Made by a program: the position numbers and the translations under genes. This document shows, piece after piece, positions 25,872-36,204 of a stretch of 64,000 nucleotides of DNA (the stretch's first letter is position 1; every line of letters starts with the position of its first letter). This DNA comes from Parasitella parasitica (Eukaryota > Mucoromycota > Mucoromycetes > Mucorales > Mucoraceae). The notes beneath the pieces were generated by a model that saw only the letters and a program-made list of their open reading frames with translations, had not been told where the DNA came from and made no database searches. The DNA is taken from NCBI GenBank assembly GCA_025201805.1, contig MU619250.1, forward strand, positions 212,390 through 276,389, read 5' to 3'.

Positions 25872-26289
25872 TGTTGGTGTTTAATAAAAGTGAATAGACA
25901 TGTATAAAGCACGAATATTTACCTCACTTTGTCTGATACCCAAGTAATCAAAATATAACGATCTTCCACTCTTACAAAGCCATACAAAACTTCATCGCTT
26001 AGATGATTGCGAAATTCGCTAAAAATAACCATGGTGCAGATTAGTTTCCAATCCCTGGACTGAATTCGTATTGCTACCAATCTTACTCTAAACCTTCTGT
26101 GCCTTTGGAGTATAAAGATATAACATCTCTAGTATCATTGTAACCGAGAATGAGCCTATGTTTGTGTGTGTGTGTGTTATGTTAATCTTCGCTGTTAAAT
26201 ACGGGTAAAATAATTTACCAATTGGTTGGCTGGTCCTCCACGATAGCGGTATAAGTTTCGAGGATACGAGGGTCGGTTAAATCACACAT
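24739..26289 (-). CDS. Coactosin-like ADF-H protein with coiled coil and C-terminal PH domain
   Basis: Six minus-strand exons: 26289-26219, 26155-26087, 26018-25923, 25839-25826 (14 nt), 25758-25055, 24990-24739. Joined they give 401 aa. Residues 1 to about 115 match the coactosin/drebrin type of ADF-homology domain: MCDLTDPRI, PTNWLILGYNDTRD, LYSKGTEGL, LSDEVLYGFVRV, ITWVSDKVSGVRRARALVHS and ITASTLSDLSD. That fold binds F-actin. A Ser/Thr-rich linker and a Glu/Lys/Gln-rich predicted coiled coil (about 200-300) follow, then a PH domain (about 303-401: SGYVSVQPC, FWRRRYFTIKGKSLALYSDE, FVLETQQNGAYQLFADNRKERD). The build suggests a protein linking actin filaments to membrane phosphoinositides at the cortex. 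A single long frame covering exon 5 begins only at a TTG, so its start is not real; the ADF-H exons lie upstream. Intron 3 contains an (AT)n tract. Confidence 0.85.
25841..25862. repeat. (TA)n microsatellite
   Basis: Perfect TA dinucleotide tract of about 22 bases followed by poly-T. It lies just upstream of the 3' splice site of intron 3 of the coactosin-PH gene, so length changes could affect splicing of the adjacent 14-nt exon. Confidence 0.9.
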
Positions 26290-27175
26290 AATAGTGGTAT
26301 CAAAATAGTTTATATTAAAAAAGGAAGCAGGAAAATTGAGAATGAGAGAGAGAGAGAAGAGAGAATAACAGTTGGGGTTGAATTAAAACTGCTTACTTCT
26401 ATACATACTTTATTCAAGGCACCCGTTCCTCCTGTTTAGCAACTAATTTTAGAATCAGGTCTGAAGTTGAAATCATGAGAAGTTGCAAGCGATGCCAAAT
26501 ACGAACTAGCTGGTCCTACAGTATACGTAGATTGCATGTGTGTGTGTTGGTACAATAGTACATCCATCTTGACAACAAACATGAAAACGACTTTGTTACA
26601 GAAATGATCTGCAATGACAGCAATTATTATGCTGGAAATATGCAATGCAATCTAGGAGCATATACTCCGAATCCGTCATAAATCGCATCTGCATACAATA
26701 ACATGGTCAAATAATGCTGCTAAATTACACACGAACACAAACGCTTTTTCCACCAAGCCTGAAAAAAGTACAAGAATATAGCGTGTGATTCCCTGTACTC
26801 CCCCAAAGAGCACAATACTTACAGCCTTATAATGAAAGACTTTATGAAAGAGATTCGCGATTAACTGATATTTTATTTCGTTCGTTTTTGATTTACAGAC
26901 TTTTCTCTTCTAAATATTTGATTAGTTGATTACTTTACTTGAACGCTATTCTTGAAATTTGAAAAATAAAGTATATACAAATGAGAAAAATAAGTGTAAT
27001 ATGTATAAGAAGGATGTATGAGTAGGAAAATAATATTAAAGAAGGAAGAACGGAGAGAGAGAGAGCGAGAGAGAGCGAGAGAGAGCGAGAGAGGGATATA
27101 CAAGGTGAGTGGTGTGGGTGGTATCAAATATAAACAGTTGACATTAGCTCGGCTGCTATACATGTATATATAAAA
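26290..27175. other. Spacer between coactosin-PH and CLIP-170-like genes
   Basis: Same-strand spacer holding the promoter of the coactosin-PH gene and the 3' flank of the CLIP-170-like gene. It contains the GA-rich satellite listed separately. The 69-codon minus frame at 26436-26645 has no recognisable features. Confidence 0.55.
27053..27093. repeat. GA-rich microsatellite (GAGAGAGC units)
   Basis: About 40 bases of GAGAGAGC-type units, three in tandem with flanking GA pairs, just downstream of the CLIP-170-like stop codon. Confidence 0.85.
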
Positions 27176-30100
27176 CTAGAATGTTTCGTTTTGATTTGGA
27201 CATTTGTTGGTTAGATGGAATCCATATTCTTCGCAATTTTCGCAATACTGTAATATACAAAAGAGAGATTTTAAAATGCTGCATTTGTGCGTATCTTAAT
27301 CGCCCAAACTTACAGGTCTACTAGGATCATCTTTAGTGAGTGTCACCGCCTTGCAACTGATCAAATCGTGGCCGTTAACTTCACAAAGTTCACAATAAGC
27401 GCTTGAATCGTCTCCTACTACGTTGTCCTTTTTGGTTGTTTGAGGCGTGTTTTTGAGGGATGATGTAGATGATGATGTTTCAATAAGGACCTTGTTCTCA
27501 TCCTTGAGATCGTCCAGCTCCCTTTGCAGCTTTGTCACCAGCTTGCGTTCCTTTTCAAGAGCTTCTTCTAAATCGGCCTCTTTGAAGATCTTGGACTCGA
27601 CGAGGCTTTCTAGTTCTGAAATGTCGCGATTTAGGTTTACAACCTGACGCTTTTGCTCCTTCTCTTGCTTTTCGACGCTCTCTTTGGCCTCTCGCAGTTC
27701 AGTAGCGTGTTGAATGGAGATTTGTTCCAGCTTCTTTTGATTTTGTTGCAAGAGTTTGGCAATCTTGTCGTCTTCAGCCAAGTCTTCCTTGAGCACGAGC
27801 TTGGTCAGTTCATCCTGGCTAGCTTGCTGGTGCAGTTTTTCGACCTCTTCCATGAGCTTCAAGCACTCCATTTCAGCTTGCTTGTGGGAATCCTCCAATT
27901 TGGAGTAATCTTTGGAGATCTTCTTGTTCTCTGACTTGAGAGAAGAAATCAATTGCTGGTATTGGCCCAGGTCCTGGTTGCCTTGCTCTGCCTGTTCTTT
28001 TTGCTTCAACAACATAGCATTCTGGGCCTGCAACTTTTCAATTTCGCCACGGAATGTTTCGATTTGGAGCTGGTGCTGCTTTTCATCCACGCTGGCGCTG
28101 CTGTTTTGAGAGTTTTGCTCCTTCTCCTCTGCGAGCTCTCGTTCCAGTTTTTCCTTGGCTTCGGACAGCTTTCGCAGCTCGCTTTCAGTCTTCTTTTGGC
28201 TCTCGACAGCAGCACGTACTTCATCAAGGTATTTTGTACGGGAGGCCAGCTGATCGTCGAAATCAGCTTGAAGTCGGCCTAATTGCTCTTCAAGCTTGGT
28301 TTTTTCTTTGGCGAGCTTTTCAGTTTCTTTCGATTGATCCTTCCATGTCTCGGCTTCAGTTTTGAAAGCTTCGTGGTTCAGTTTTTCACGCTCGAGAGAT
28401 TCGATCTGCTCCGTGAGTCTATTTCGTTCGCTCTCCCAGACATCTTGCAAGATGGCGTGCTTTTCTTCAGTCTCCACATTCTTCATAAGCTGTGCAATCT
28501 CTTGCTTCAATGTCTCGATTGTCGCTTGAAGCGCATCGCGTTTGGCAGCATATTCTTCCATCTGCAGGGTACGCTCCTTTTTCAATTCTTGAATGGTCTC
28601 CTCGTAGACTTCAATGGCATCTAAACCAGCTTTGCGCAATTCCTCTCTTTCCACCTCCAACGAAGCGACTTTGCGACGTTCATCAGCCAAGCTGGCATTG
28701 AGGGCTTCACGATCGACACGGTTCATTTCGACAGAGCTTTCGTAAAGCTCAATGCTTTCCATACCAGCCACCTTCAAGTCGTCAACAGACTGTTGGAGGT
28801 TATGGATGCGTTCGCGATACTCTTGCACCAAATTAGCCTCTTTTGCCAGGTTTTCTTTGACAGTGGTGAGCTCCTTTTTGAGCTTGTCAAAAGCCTCCTT
28901 GGAAGCACAATCTTGATGTGCCAGCCATTTGGTCTCGACGTCCTTGAGCTCTTCAAGCAGACGATCCTTTTCACGCATATGACGCTCGGAGTCAGCCTTG
29001 ACACGACGGATTTCTCTTTCTTTCTCTTCCACGGCATTGCGGTGGGTTTCTACCTGTTCAGAAAGGGAAGCCAAGAACATGTCTTTGGCACGGGCGGCAT
29101 CACGCAGAGAGCTCATCTTTTCGTGGACTTCTTCCATCTCCATTTCCAGTTTCATCTGACGGTCCATGGCATCTGAATCCGAGCCAGGTTGAAAGTACTG
29201 ATGCTGTGGCGACGAAGGAGACGAAGCCAGCTGCTGGTGCAGTGATTTGTTCTTTTCCAACAAGAGCTTCTCACCAGCTTGTGCAGCGGCAGTGGCGGCC
29301 TCGGCTTCTGCAACCTTGCTTTCGAGCTCGTGCACACGATGTTCGACAACAGACTTCTCCTTGCGAATTGTGCTGATCTCAAACAACGATCTATCTCGCT
29401 CTGTGATCAGGTTTTGCTGCTCTGCCTCTAATTCCTGGACTCTTGTTTCTAATCGCTGGATAATTTGCAGTGTTTCCTTTTGCTGGGCAGTCAATTTGTT
29501 GATTTCAGTTGTATGGTTTTCTTTGATCTCCTCTACAATGGCCTTGTGGCCTTCTAATGTAAAGAGCTCTTCGTCGTTGGATGCATCGCCCTTCTTCTTA
29601 AGCACGAGCGACCGTTCTAAAATCTGCTCTGCTGTCTTGTTTTGAGTGTTCTCTAGCTTGAGGTATTTGTTCTCGGCTTCCAACACTTCTACACGCAATT
29701 GCAGTTGCTGTAAGCGCATGACAGTTTCGTCGGGGGCTTGCGAGATGGCTTCGCCCAAGATACGCTCTAATCTCTCCTGCGGTGATTCGTGCATCGAAGA
29801 CGACGAGGTGGACGGAGATGACATTGCAAGGCCATTGGCGTTGACGGAGGCAGAGACAGCGGACGTAGTGATTGATTTGGAAAATGCCAAATTGGCGGGA
29901 ATAGGGGTTTCAGTCAACATATCATCTGACGAAGAGGATAATAAAGAGTCGTGATAATAGTCATCTGCATTATCTTGAATGCTATGGCCTGTTGGAGTCA
30001 TTGCAGGTGATGGGATGCCACGACTGTAATGCGTGGGGGTCGGAGACTGAATAAACGGTTGTGATCTGCGAAGGCTATTGCGCCCAGACGACATGGACAC

Positions 30101-30906
30101 AGGCGAGGTCAGCGGCGACTGCAGAGATGCTACAGAGGAGCGCACAGACAATGAAGGCGTGCGACTCTTTTTTTTGGGTTGTTTTTGTTGTTGCTGCTGC
30201 TGCTGTGATAACTGCTTTGCGGTTAATCCGATATAACGGGCGGCTCTGGATCCATTTGAGGTCAAGGGAGCTGAACTAATGCGATTGTTGACGGGCGGAG
30301 ACAACGATCTGACGGAATCGGAGTCCTCAGCCAAAATAGTTACTTTGGAAGCTAAAACAAACAGACCAGTTTGAGCAGGGCATGAGAAATAGCGCACACT
30401 ATACAAATACATTGAGAAATGTGTTGCGTTAGAAACATGAAACATTTTGGCCAAAAAACAAAAAAAAAGGGGGGGGGGTAGAGCGAGTGATTTTCATGCA
30501 TTTACCCTTTCACAGATCCATCATTCTTTCCAGAGCCAACAATATCCAGCTGAATACCAGCCCATACGCCTTCTTTAAATTCAGCTTCACCTAGAAATTT
30601 CAAGGTACCGACAATGCCCATTGAATCGACGGCAATTCTGTCCCCAATATAAAACGGTTTAGGCCGATTCAAAGTAGGCTTGGGAGAGGTAATGATTCTG
30701 CTTTGCACATTTGATTGTTGGTGGTTGCTTTCTGGGGCGATGTATGAGCGGGAACGTGCTTTTGTCCCTGATCTTGATGGTTTGGGCATTGGAGGAGCAT
30801 TTTCTGAGATTGTTTTTCTTCTTTTCAGCTCGGCAGCTGAAGGCTTTCTTGCCAGCCTTCTTGGGTTATTTGTTAAAGTTAAACCAGCGGTTGGTAACCT
30901 AGACAT
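27176..30906 (-). CDS. CLIP-170/Bik1-type microtubule plus-end tracking protein
   Basis: Three minus-strand exons (30906-30506, 30398-27314, 27247-27176) give 1185 aa. A basic Ser/Pro-rich N-terminus precedes one CAP-Gly domain (about 85-155) with the GKNDG signature at 117-121 of the ATG-started protein, YFSCPAQTGLFV, and the usual hydrophobic cleft. A Ser-rich linker with a short poly-Q follows, then about 850 residues of nearly continuous heptad coiled coil. The C-terminus has two CCHC-like zinc knuckles: YCELCEVNGHDLISC and, in the last exon, YCENCEEYGFHLTNKC. CLIP-170 proteins bind growing microtubule ends and recruit dynein-dynactin through CAP-Gly and knuckles. Without the 72-nt last exon the protein would read through to a stop at 27296 and lose the second knuckle. 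Start chosen at ATG 30906; the longer frame begins with TTG. Confidence 0.92.
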
Positions 30907-31631
30907 TTTGTTGTTCTTTTTTTTAAGGGGCAAAAGAAAAAAAGAAAGGAAAAGAAAGAGAGAGAAAAAGAGAAAAAAAGAGGGATTTTAGATATGGAAA
31001 AGGTCAGCTGTGAATGTAATGATAAATTAAAATTTGTTTGGATTTTTATCTGCACATTCAAATATATAATGAATTTTTTTTTGCACTGTGGGCTGCTCGT
31101 TGAACGGCACTGTGTAACTCATACGGAATGTGAGGTGCCCGATATATATAAACGGATTATATATAAAAAAGCTCCCCCCCCCCCTCCTCATTTTTATTTA
31201 TTTTTATCTCTATAGCAACTAATGCTCTGTACAACAAAATGGATTTAACTGCTTTTAATCACATTGAACATGGATGAGAGACCACAAAAATCCAAATATG
31301 GAACCTGTTTTATCCGGCTGATTCGCAATTTTCGTCTTTAAACCTCATGTTTCTAATGTAAACACCAATCAAGAGGTTGATCTAAATTTACAATACAATT
31401 TATTGTGTGAAATTTTCCACTATAAAGACAAGATTTTTTTTTTTTTTCCTTTTGCCTTCCTTCTTTTCTTTATTATATCATATAATACTTTTAAAAAAAA
31501 TAAAAAAAAATCCCTCTACAACTTACTTATCGCACTTCCCCTATCCTTTCATCACTCTTCCTTTTCTATATAAAAAAAAACCATCAAAAAAAACTATATA
31601 AAAATCAAAAAGAAAAAGCCGCAATTTGAAA
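30907..31631. other. Divergent promoter region between CLIP-170-like and EDC1-like genes
   Basis: AT-rich with C10 (near 31175), poly-T and poly-A runs. TATATAAA-like boxes lie at about 31566-31573 and 31594-31600, shortly before the EDC1-like ATG at 31632. The purine-rich stretch 30936-30983 is the CT-rich leader of the CLIP-170-like gene on the other strand. Confidence 0.5.
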
Positions 31632-32287
31632 ATGTCCACTCGTACTGTATCTGCTAAATCTTTCAACAACACCTCTAAGCAATCTCACTCTCATGCTGCA
31701 GCATTGAAGCCTATCGCTACTGTTTCCAAGGCTAACAAGAACAGCCAAAATACCAACCAACAACCTACCAAGAAGAAGTTACAGGCAACCCACCATCAGA
31801 ACAAGCAACAACGCCGTCATCAGAAAAAGGCAAATGTAAATGTAGTTGTATCTGACGAAGACTCCTCTTCATCAGCATCATCGTCTTCTTCTGAAGACGA
31901 CAAGCCTGTTAGAAGAAGCAAGCGCAGCAACTATCATCAACAGCAATCAAGGTAATAATTAGATTTTTTTTGTTTATATTGCAATTTGTGTTGATGATCA
32001 TCAAATTTAGTTATGTTGATCAAGTTTACGCCGGCCCTACATTCAACAATGCTCCTGCTCCAAGTGCACTTCCCATCCCTGCTTTTAATGCTCGTGGGTC
32101 TCCTATCAATTATCCTCAACCTCTCTATCACTCTGTAAATCCCTCTCTCCAACAACAATCCATGGACCTTATGAACTTGATTACTCCTCAAAAGGCCTTT
32201 ACTGCTGCTTATGAGCTTGAGATGACCAACTTGGCTCTTTCCGAAATCCAACGAGGTCTTCGCTCCATGCTCAAAATTGAATCCTAA
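31632..32287 (+). CDS. EDC1/PNRC-like enhancer of mRNA decapping
   Basis: Two exons (31632-31951, 32011-32287) give a 198-aa, low-complexity protein. Residues 113-132 read YAGPTFNNAPAPSALPIPAF. This is the proline-rich Dcp1-binding and Dcp2-activating motif of the yeast Edc1/Edc2 and animal PNRC proteins (YAG-x-F-x-x-x-P-x-P-S-x-LP-x-P-x-F). Upstream is a basic, Gln/Asn/Lys-rich region and an acidic Ser cluster (SDEDSSSS), and the C-terminus is a short helical tail with EMTNLALSEIQRGLRSML. Such proteins bridge the mRNA, Dcp1 and Dcp2 in the cytoplasm and P-bodies. The intron sits immediately before the motif. Outside the motif there is no similarity I recognise, so the function rests on this one element. 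The start is the first ATG after the CT- and A-rich leader. Confidence 0.75.
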
Positions 32288-33968
32288 AATCCGAGGTCCA
32301 TATCACTCAAGTAGAAAGAAAAACAACAGAAAGAAACAATTTTTATATTTTAATTAGAAACAAACAACAACCAAATCTTATTTTCTGTTTGCTTCAGACG
32401 ACACACACTTATCAACAACAACAACAACAACAACTACCACAAAAAGAAGTTGAAAGAAACAAAGAAACAATTGATCGAATACCCTCTTCTTTTTTTTTAC
32501 ACCTACTCCTTCTCTCCCCCTTTTTTGCCTTTCTAACATCCTTTTTGTACATACGTTTTTGTCTGTTTGTAATTATCTTGTTATTTCTTGCTCTCTTTTC
32601 TTTTTTTTTTCTTTTTTTACATTTGTATATTTGCTTTCTATCTCTTTTTTTTTCGCTTTAATTTTTTGCTTTTTTTTTCGTTTTCTATCCTTACACCTCC
32701 TTTATCTCGAATGCCATCACTCTAAATTATCATCCATCCCGAATTTCTGACACTTTTTGTTTTTTTTTCTTTTGTTTTTTTTTTACATGCAACAACCCAT
32801 TGAATCACCTGGTTTCTTGACCACCCACCCCCCAACCCCATTTGAAACTATTTTTTTTTAGCCTTTTATCCTAGTTCATAATTTTTATGAATTAGCTTTA
32901 TCCAGATTCAATGCATGTATTTTTTTTTTAATTTCTCCTCGATCAATTTAGATTTTTTTTAGTTTTTTCTCTCCACGCATCTCTGTCGATTATTTGTTTA
33001 GACATTTAGGCGATGAAAAAACAAAAAACAAAATTAGAAATCACAAAAAAAAATTATCAAATTCATTCTCTAAACCAATAAACATAAAAAAAAGATCTCA
33101 AATAGACCTTTTGGTCTGTTTAGTTCTTTTTTTGTCTCAAATATATCATTTTTAATTTGTGCAATCAGTTGATCGATTCATTTGCCAGCTATCCCAGCCA
33201 TCAAACTCATTTATAGATATGACGAATTTGATGAATTACTGTCACAACCATAGACATCTGATATGCCTTGTAAATGTTTTTTAGATCACTTGATGGGATT
33301 GTTTTTGCCTGTTAACAAAGGTTGAATAGTAATTTGCTCCAGACATTGATACTGATATCAATTGGAATTGTATCACTTTTTTCTTTCGAGTTAATCGTTA
33401 TTTTATAAACAATGAACATTTGCTACAGTCCGGAATATACGGTACTCAAAATTTGCGTGCCATAGCAACTAAATATTCGCACATTATGGCATCTACGTTG
33501 ACTGCTGTGGTCAGGCAACGCCTACCTGAGATAGTTCTGTAACCTTGTTGCCCGATATATGTATTCTATCGAGCACAGCAAGCATAAATGAATGACTTGT
33601 CCACTAAAATCTCGTTTCGATGCTGTGATTACACTGGCTGCTGCTGCTGTGCTGGAGATGGAAACAAGCCTTGAGTAATATTTATATTTTAAGCATTATT
33701 ATCAAAATATTTGGACAATGGATATCTTTTTTTTTTTTTTTTTTTTTTGCATATAACTGATGGAACAACAATGAAGGCCGTAAAATGCAGCGGAGATCAA
33801 CAACCGCTTGACGCACTTGCTGCTTGCTGCCACAGGCAGATGCATGCTTGATTCGGTCCGGATCTCAAGATTTAGCAGCTAACTCTATTCCGGCACCCAG
33901 CAAAATGAAGGCAAGCTAAACATCTACAACCAATTAGTCCCATAACAAGATCCTCCTCTTTTCATATC
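32288..33968. other. T-rich 3' flank of the EDC1-like gene and uS3 promoter region
   Basis: From about 32480 to 33060 the plus strand is crowded with poly-T tracts (runs of 9-10 T near 32490, 32601, 32645, 32670, 32760 and 32775) broken by short C or A. Before them is a CAA repeat (about 32411-32431). A further T22 run lies at 33727-33748. No coding frame is supported. Part is probably the 3' UTR of the EDC1-like gene; the last few hundred bases belong to the uS3 promoter. Confidence 0.6.
33727..33748. repeat. Poly-T tract (22 T)
   Basis: A pure T run about 220 bases upstream of the uS3 start. It is prone to length errors, and in fungi such poly(dA:dT) tracts often keep promoters nucleosome-free. 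Confidence 0.9.
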
Positions 33969-35112
33969 ATGGCTGCCCAAATTTCCAAGAAGAGAAAAGT
34001 ATGTAGACACATCAATACGAGAGAAAAAGAGAGGATTCGAATTGGATAAAAAAGAGGATGGATGAATTGATTTCAGTTTTTGGAGATTGTCATAGGATGA
34101 TGATAATGTAGAGGGAGGAAGGGGGAGAAACTGAAATCAAGGGGCATATTATATATCGTCTTCAATGTCAAATACTAACATTTATCATCTATAGTTCGTA
34201 AGTGGTTTAGGTTCAATTACGCTTTAGCCAAAACGACATGATATGGTTATTGATATGAGAATTTAGGTCGCTGACGGTGTTTTCTATGCTGAACTCAACG
34301 AGTTCTTCACTCGCGAACTCGCTGAGGATGGCTACGCTGGTGTTGAGGTCCGTGTCACTCCTGCTCGTACCGAGTAAGTCTTCCTTTGTCTGTAGAAAAA
34401 AAAAGGGGATTTTGCATTTAACCCTCAATTAGAATCATCATTCGTGCTACTCACACTCAAAATGTTCTTGGTGAGAAGGGTCGTCGTATCCGTGAGTTGA
34501 CTACTCTTGTTCAAAAGCGCTTCAAATTCCCCGAGAACGCTGTCGAGCTCTATGCTGAACGTGTTCAAAACCGTGGTCTCTGCGCCATTGCCCAATGTGA
34601 GTCTGTCAAATTCAAGCTTCTTAACGGTTTGGCTGTCCGTCGGTAAGTTGTAGTGTTTATTTGAGCCGAAAGAAAGAGAGAGACTATGTATTGACCTGTG
34701 CCTGTATATATATATCTATAAATATACCTACAGTGCCTGTTATGGTGTCGTCCGTTTCGTTATGGAATCCGGTGCCAAGGGTTGTGAAGTTGTCGTCTCT
34801 GGTAAGGTTCGTGCTGCCCGTGCCAAGGCCATGAAGTTTGCTGATGGCTTCATGATCCACTCTGGCAACCCTGCTCGTGATTTCATTACCACTGCCGTTC
34901 GTCACGTTGATTTGCGTCAAGGTGTTTTGGGTATCAAGGTCAAGATTATGTTGGACAACGATCCTACTGGCCGCAACGGTCCTAAGCAATGTCTTCCTGA
35001 CATTGTTACCATACTTGAGCCCAAGGACGAGTCCGCTATCCTTGAACCCACTGCCCAAGATTTCAGACCTGCCCCTGCTGTTGCTGCTGAGCCTGCTGCT
35101 GTCGAGGCATGA
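33969..35112 (+). CDS. RPS3: 40S ribosomal protein uS3 (RPS3)
   Basis: Five exons: 33969-33998, 34195-34197, 34267-34373, 34433-34642, 34734-35112. They give 242 aa, matching the family (240-243). It opens [10 protein letters not shown], then F, then [14 protein letters not shown], and continues through the KH domain ([13 protein letters not shown]), [16 protein letters not shown] and [12 protein letters not shown]. uS3 lines the mRNA entry tunnel of the small subunit. Exon 2 is only TTC, encoding the near-universal aromatic/aliphatic residue after KKRK. It is flanked by a strong 3' site (branch TACTAAC at 34173, then CTATAG) and a consensus GTAAGT. Skipping it would keep frame but delete that residue. 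Intron 1 (196 nt) is the longest here and contains a 10-bp inverted repeat. The 147-codon antisense frame at 34684-35127 is a shadow. Confidence 0.97.
34067..34140 (+). other. Inverted repeat (hairpin) in uS3 intron 1
   Basis: TTGATTTCAG at 34067-34076 is the exact reverse complement of CTGAAATCAA at 34131-34140, leaving a 54-nt loop. An ATGATGA (box-C-like) and CTGA (box-D-like) occur, but box C is not next to the stem, so a C/D snoRNA is doubtful. Confidence 0.4.
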
Positions 35113-35515
35113 ATAGATCCATAGCACAAAAAAATCCCTCTTTTTTTATTATTATTAAAAAAAACTGTCTAAACAATCAAGTGTCGATAGTAGGGCTTTT
35201 TTTGGCGGTAAAATGTGATATACAACCATGTTTGACATGTAATGAAATTCATAACAAAGAAACACTATTACCAAAAATAAAAATGTTGATACATGATCTT
35301 GCTAATCCAACTGTTTATAGTAAAAAAAAAAAACACAGAAAGTGGACGAGCAGCTGACACTTTCTGCTACTGTACACATGTATCATCGGATTAATGCACG
35401 AATCATTTCATGAAATGATTTGAGGAGTCCTGTATATAGTTGCGCCACTAGTTATTTATTACTAGTTGGAAATAATCCTCCTTCTTTTCTTCTCTTTTCT
35501 CCATTGTATATTATC
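35113..35515. other. Spacer between uS3 and the 184-aa gene
   Basis: The 3' flank of uS3 and the short promoter of the next gene. It ends in a CT-rich stretch (about 35478-35503) just before the ATG at 35516. No gene is seen. Confidence 0.55.
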
Positions 35516-36070
35516 ATGCATACACAACAGGATAATATAGATTCCTCTTCTTCATTGGTCATGGCCTCCTCGGTGTTATCCCCTCTCAACATGGGTGAGA
35601 ACACTATGCTTAAAAGAAGAAAAATCAAGCCGCCAACCTTGCCTGGTGCCTGGATTGAGGATACCAATGACGAGGACGACGACGAGCAAGACAAGGAAAA
35701 TCTCCAGCAGCAATTTGTCAAGATTGTGTCTGTAGCCCCGCCTCACTTATCAGATCAAATCATAGCCACCGCTTCCAGTGCAAGCGATGAAGACATTGAA
35801 TTCCTCAAGCAAACCATTGCCAATCTTCGAAAAGAACAAGAAAAGCTGGAGGAAACCAACCACATTGTAAAAAAGAGCATTCAAATTGTCACTCGCAAAA
35901 GAATAAAAGCGCAAACCAACAGCCATTTAAAAAGGACTCAAAAGCAACAATCCTTAGGAACAGGTGATGAGGAAGATGTTTACGTTATTGTGCAGAGTGA
36001 TTTTATGCCAACTCAGGAAGAAATGAAGGCTGCTGGACTTGATGGTTGGGAGTGGGTGTCAGCATATTGA
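35516..36070 (+). CDS. Uncharacterised 184-aa acidic/coiled-coil protein
   Basis: A single-exon frame from ATG 35516 to TGA 36070. The upstream in-frame extension starts with TTG inside the leader, so it is not used. I do not recognise the family. Visible parts are a Ser-rich start, a conserved-looking KRRKIKPPTLPGAWIED block, an acidic stretch (DTNDEDDDEQDKEN), a probable coiled coil (about residues 100-140, EDIEFLKQTIANLRKEQEKLEETN), a basic segment (TRKRIKAQTNSHLKRTQK) and a hydrophobic end, with GWEWVSAY at the C-terminus. KRRK could be a nuclear signal. The final block (DVYVIVQSDFMPTQEEMKAAG) looks like a small structured tail and may be the most useful search seed. The layout suggests an adaptor or nuclear factor, but this is speculation. 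The CT-rich leader and consistent codon use support a real gene. Confidence 0.6.
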   Translation: MHTQQDNIDSSSSLVMASSVLSPLNMGENTMLKRRKIKPPTLPGAWIEDTNDEDDDEQDKENLQQQFVKIVSVAPPHLSDQIIATASSASDEDIEFLKQTIANLRKEQEKLEETNHIVKKSIQIVTRKRIKAQTNSHLKRTQKQQSLGTGDEEDVYVIVQSDFMPTQEEMKAAGLDGWEWVSAY

Positions 36071-36173
36071 ATGAATCATGAGATAGCATATCCAAGCAAT
36101 ACATTATTGCACCACCCAATGTACAATCTTTTCTATTTCCATATTATAGTTTAACTCAAATTATATCATATTG

Positions 36174-36177
<4 letters not shown>

Positions 36178-36204
<27 letters not shown>
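36178..36204. repeat. (TA)n microsatellite
   Basis: About 13 TA units, in the 3' flank of the 184-aa gene. Confidence 0.9.

Noticed and set aside
28793..29645. Plus-strand frames of 127-132 codons opposite the CLIP-170-like gene
   Set aside because: Antisense of coiled-coil repeats gives long open frames with Leu/Phe/Ser-rich, meaningless translations.
34684..35127. 147-codon minus-strand frame over uS3
   Set aside because: Shadow of uS3 exon 5; no conserved motif and it crosses a real intron.
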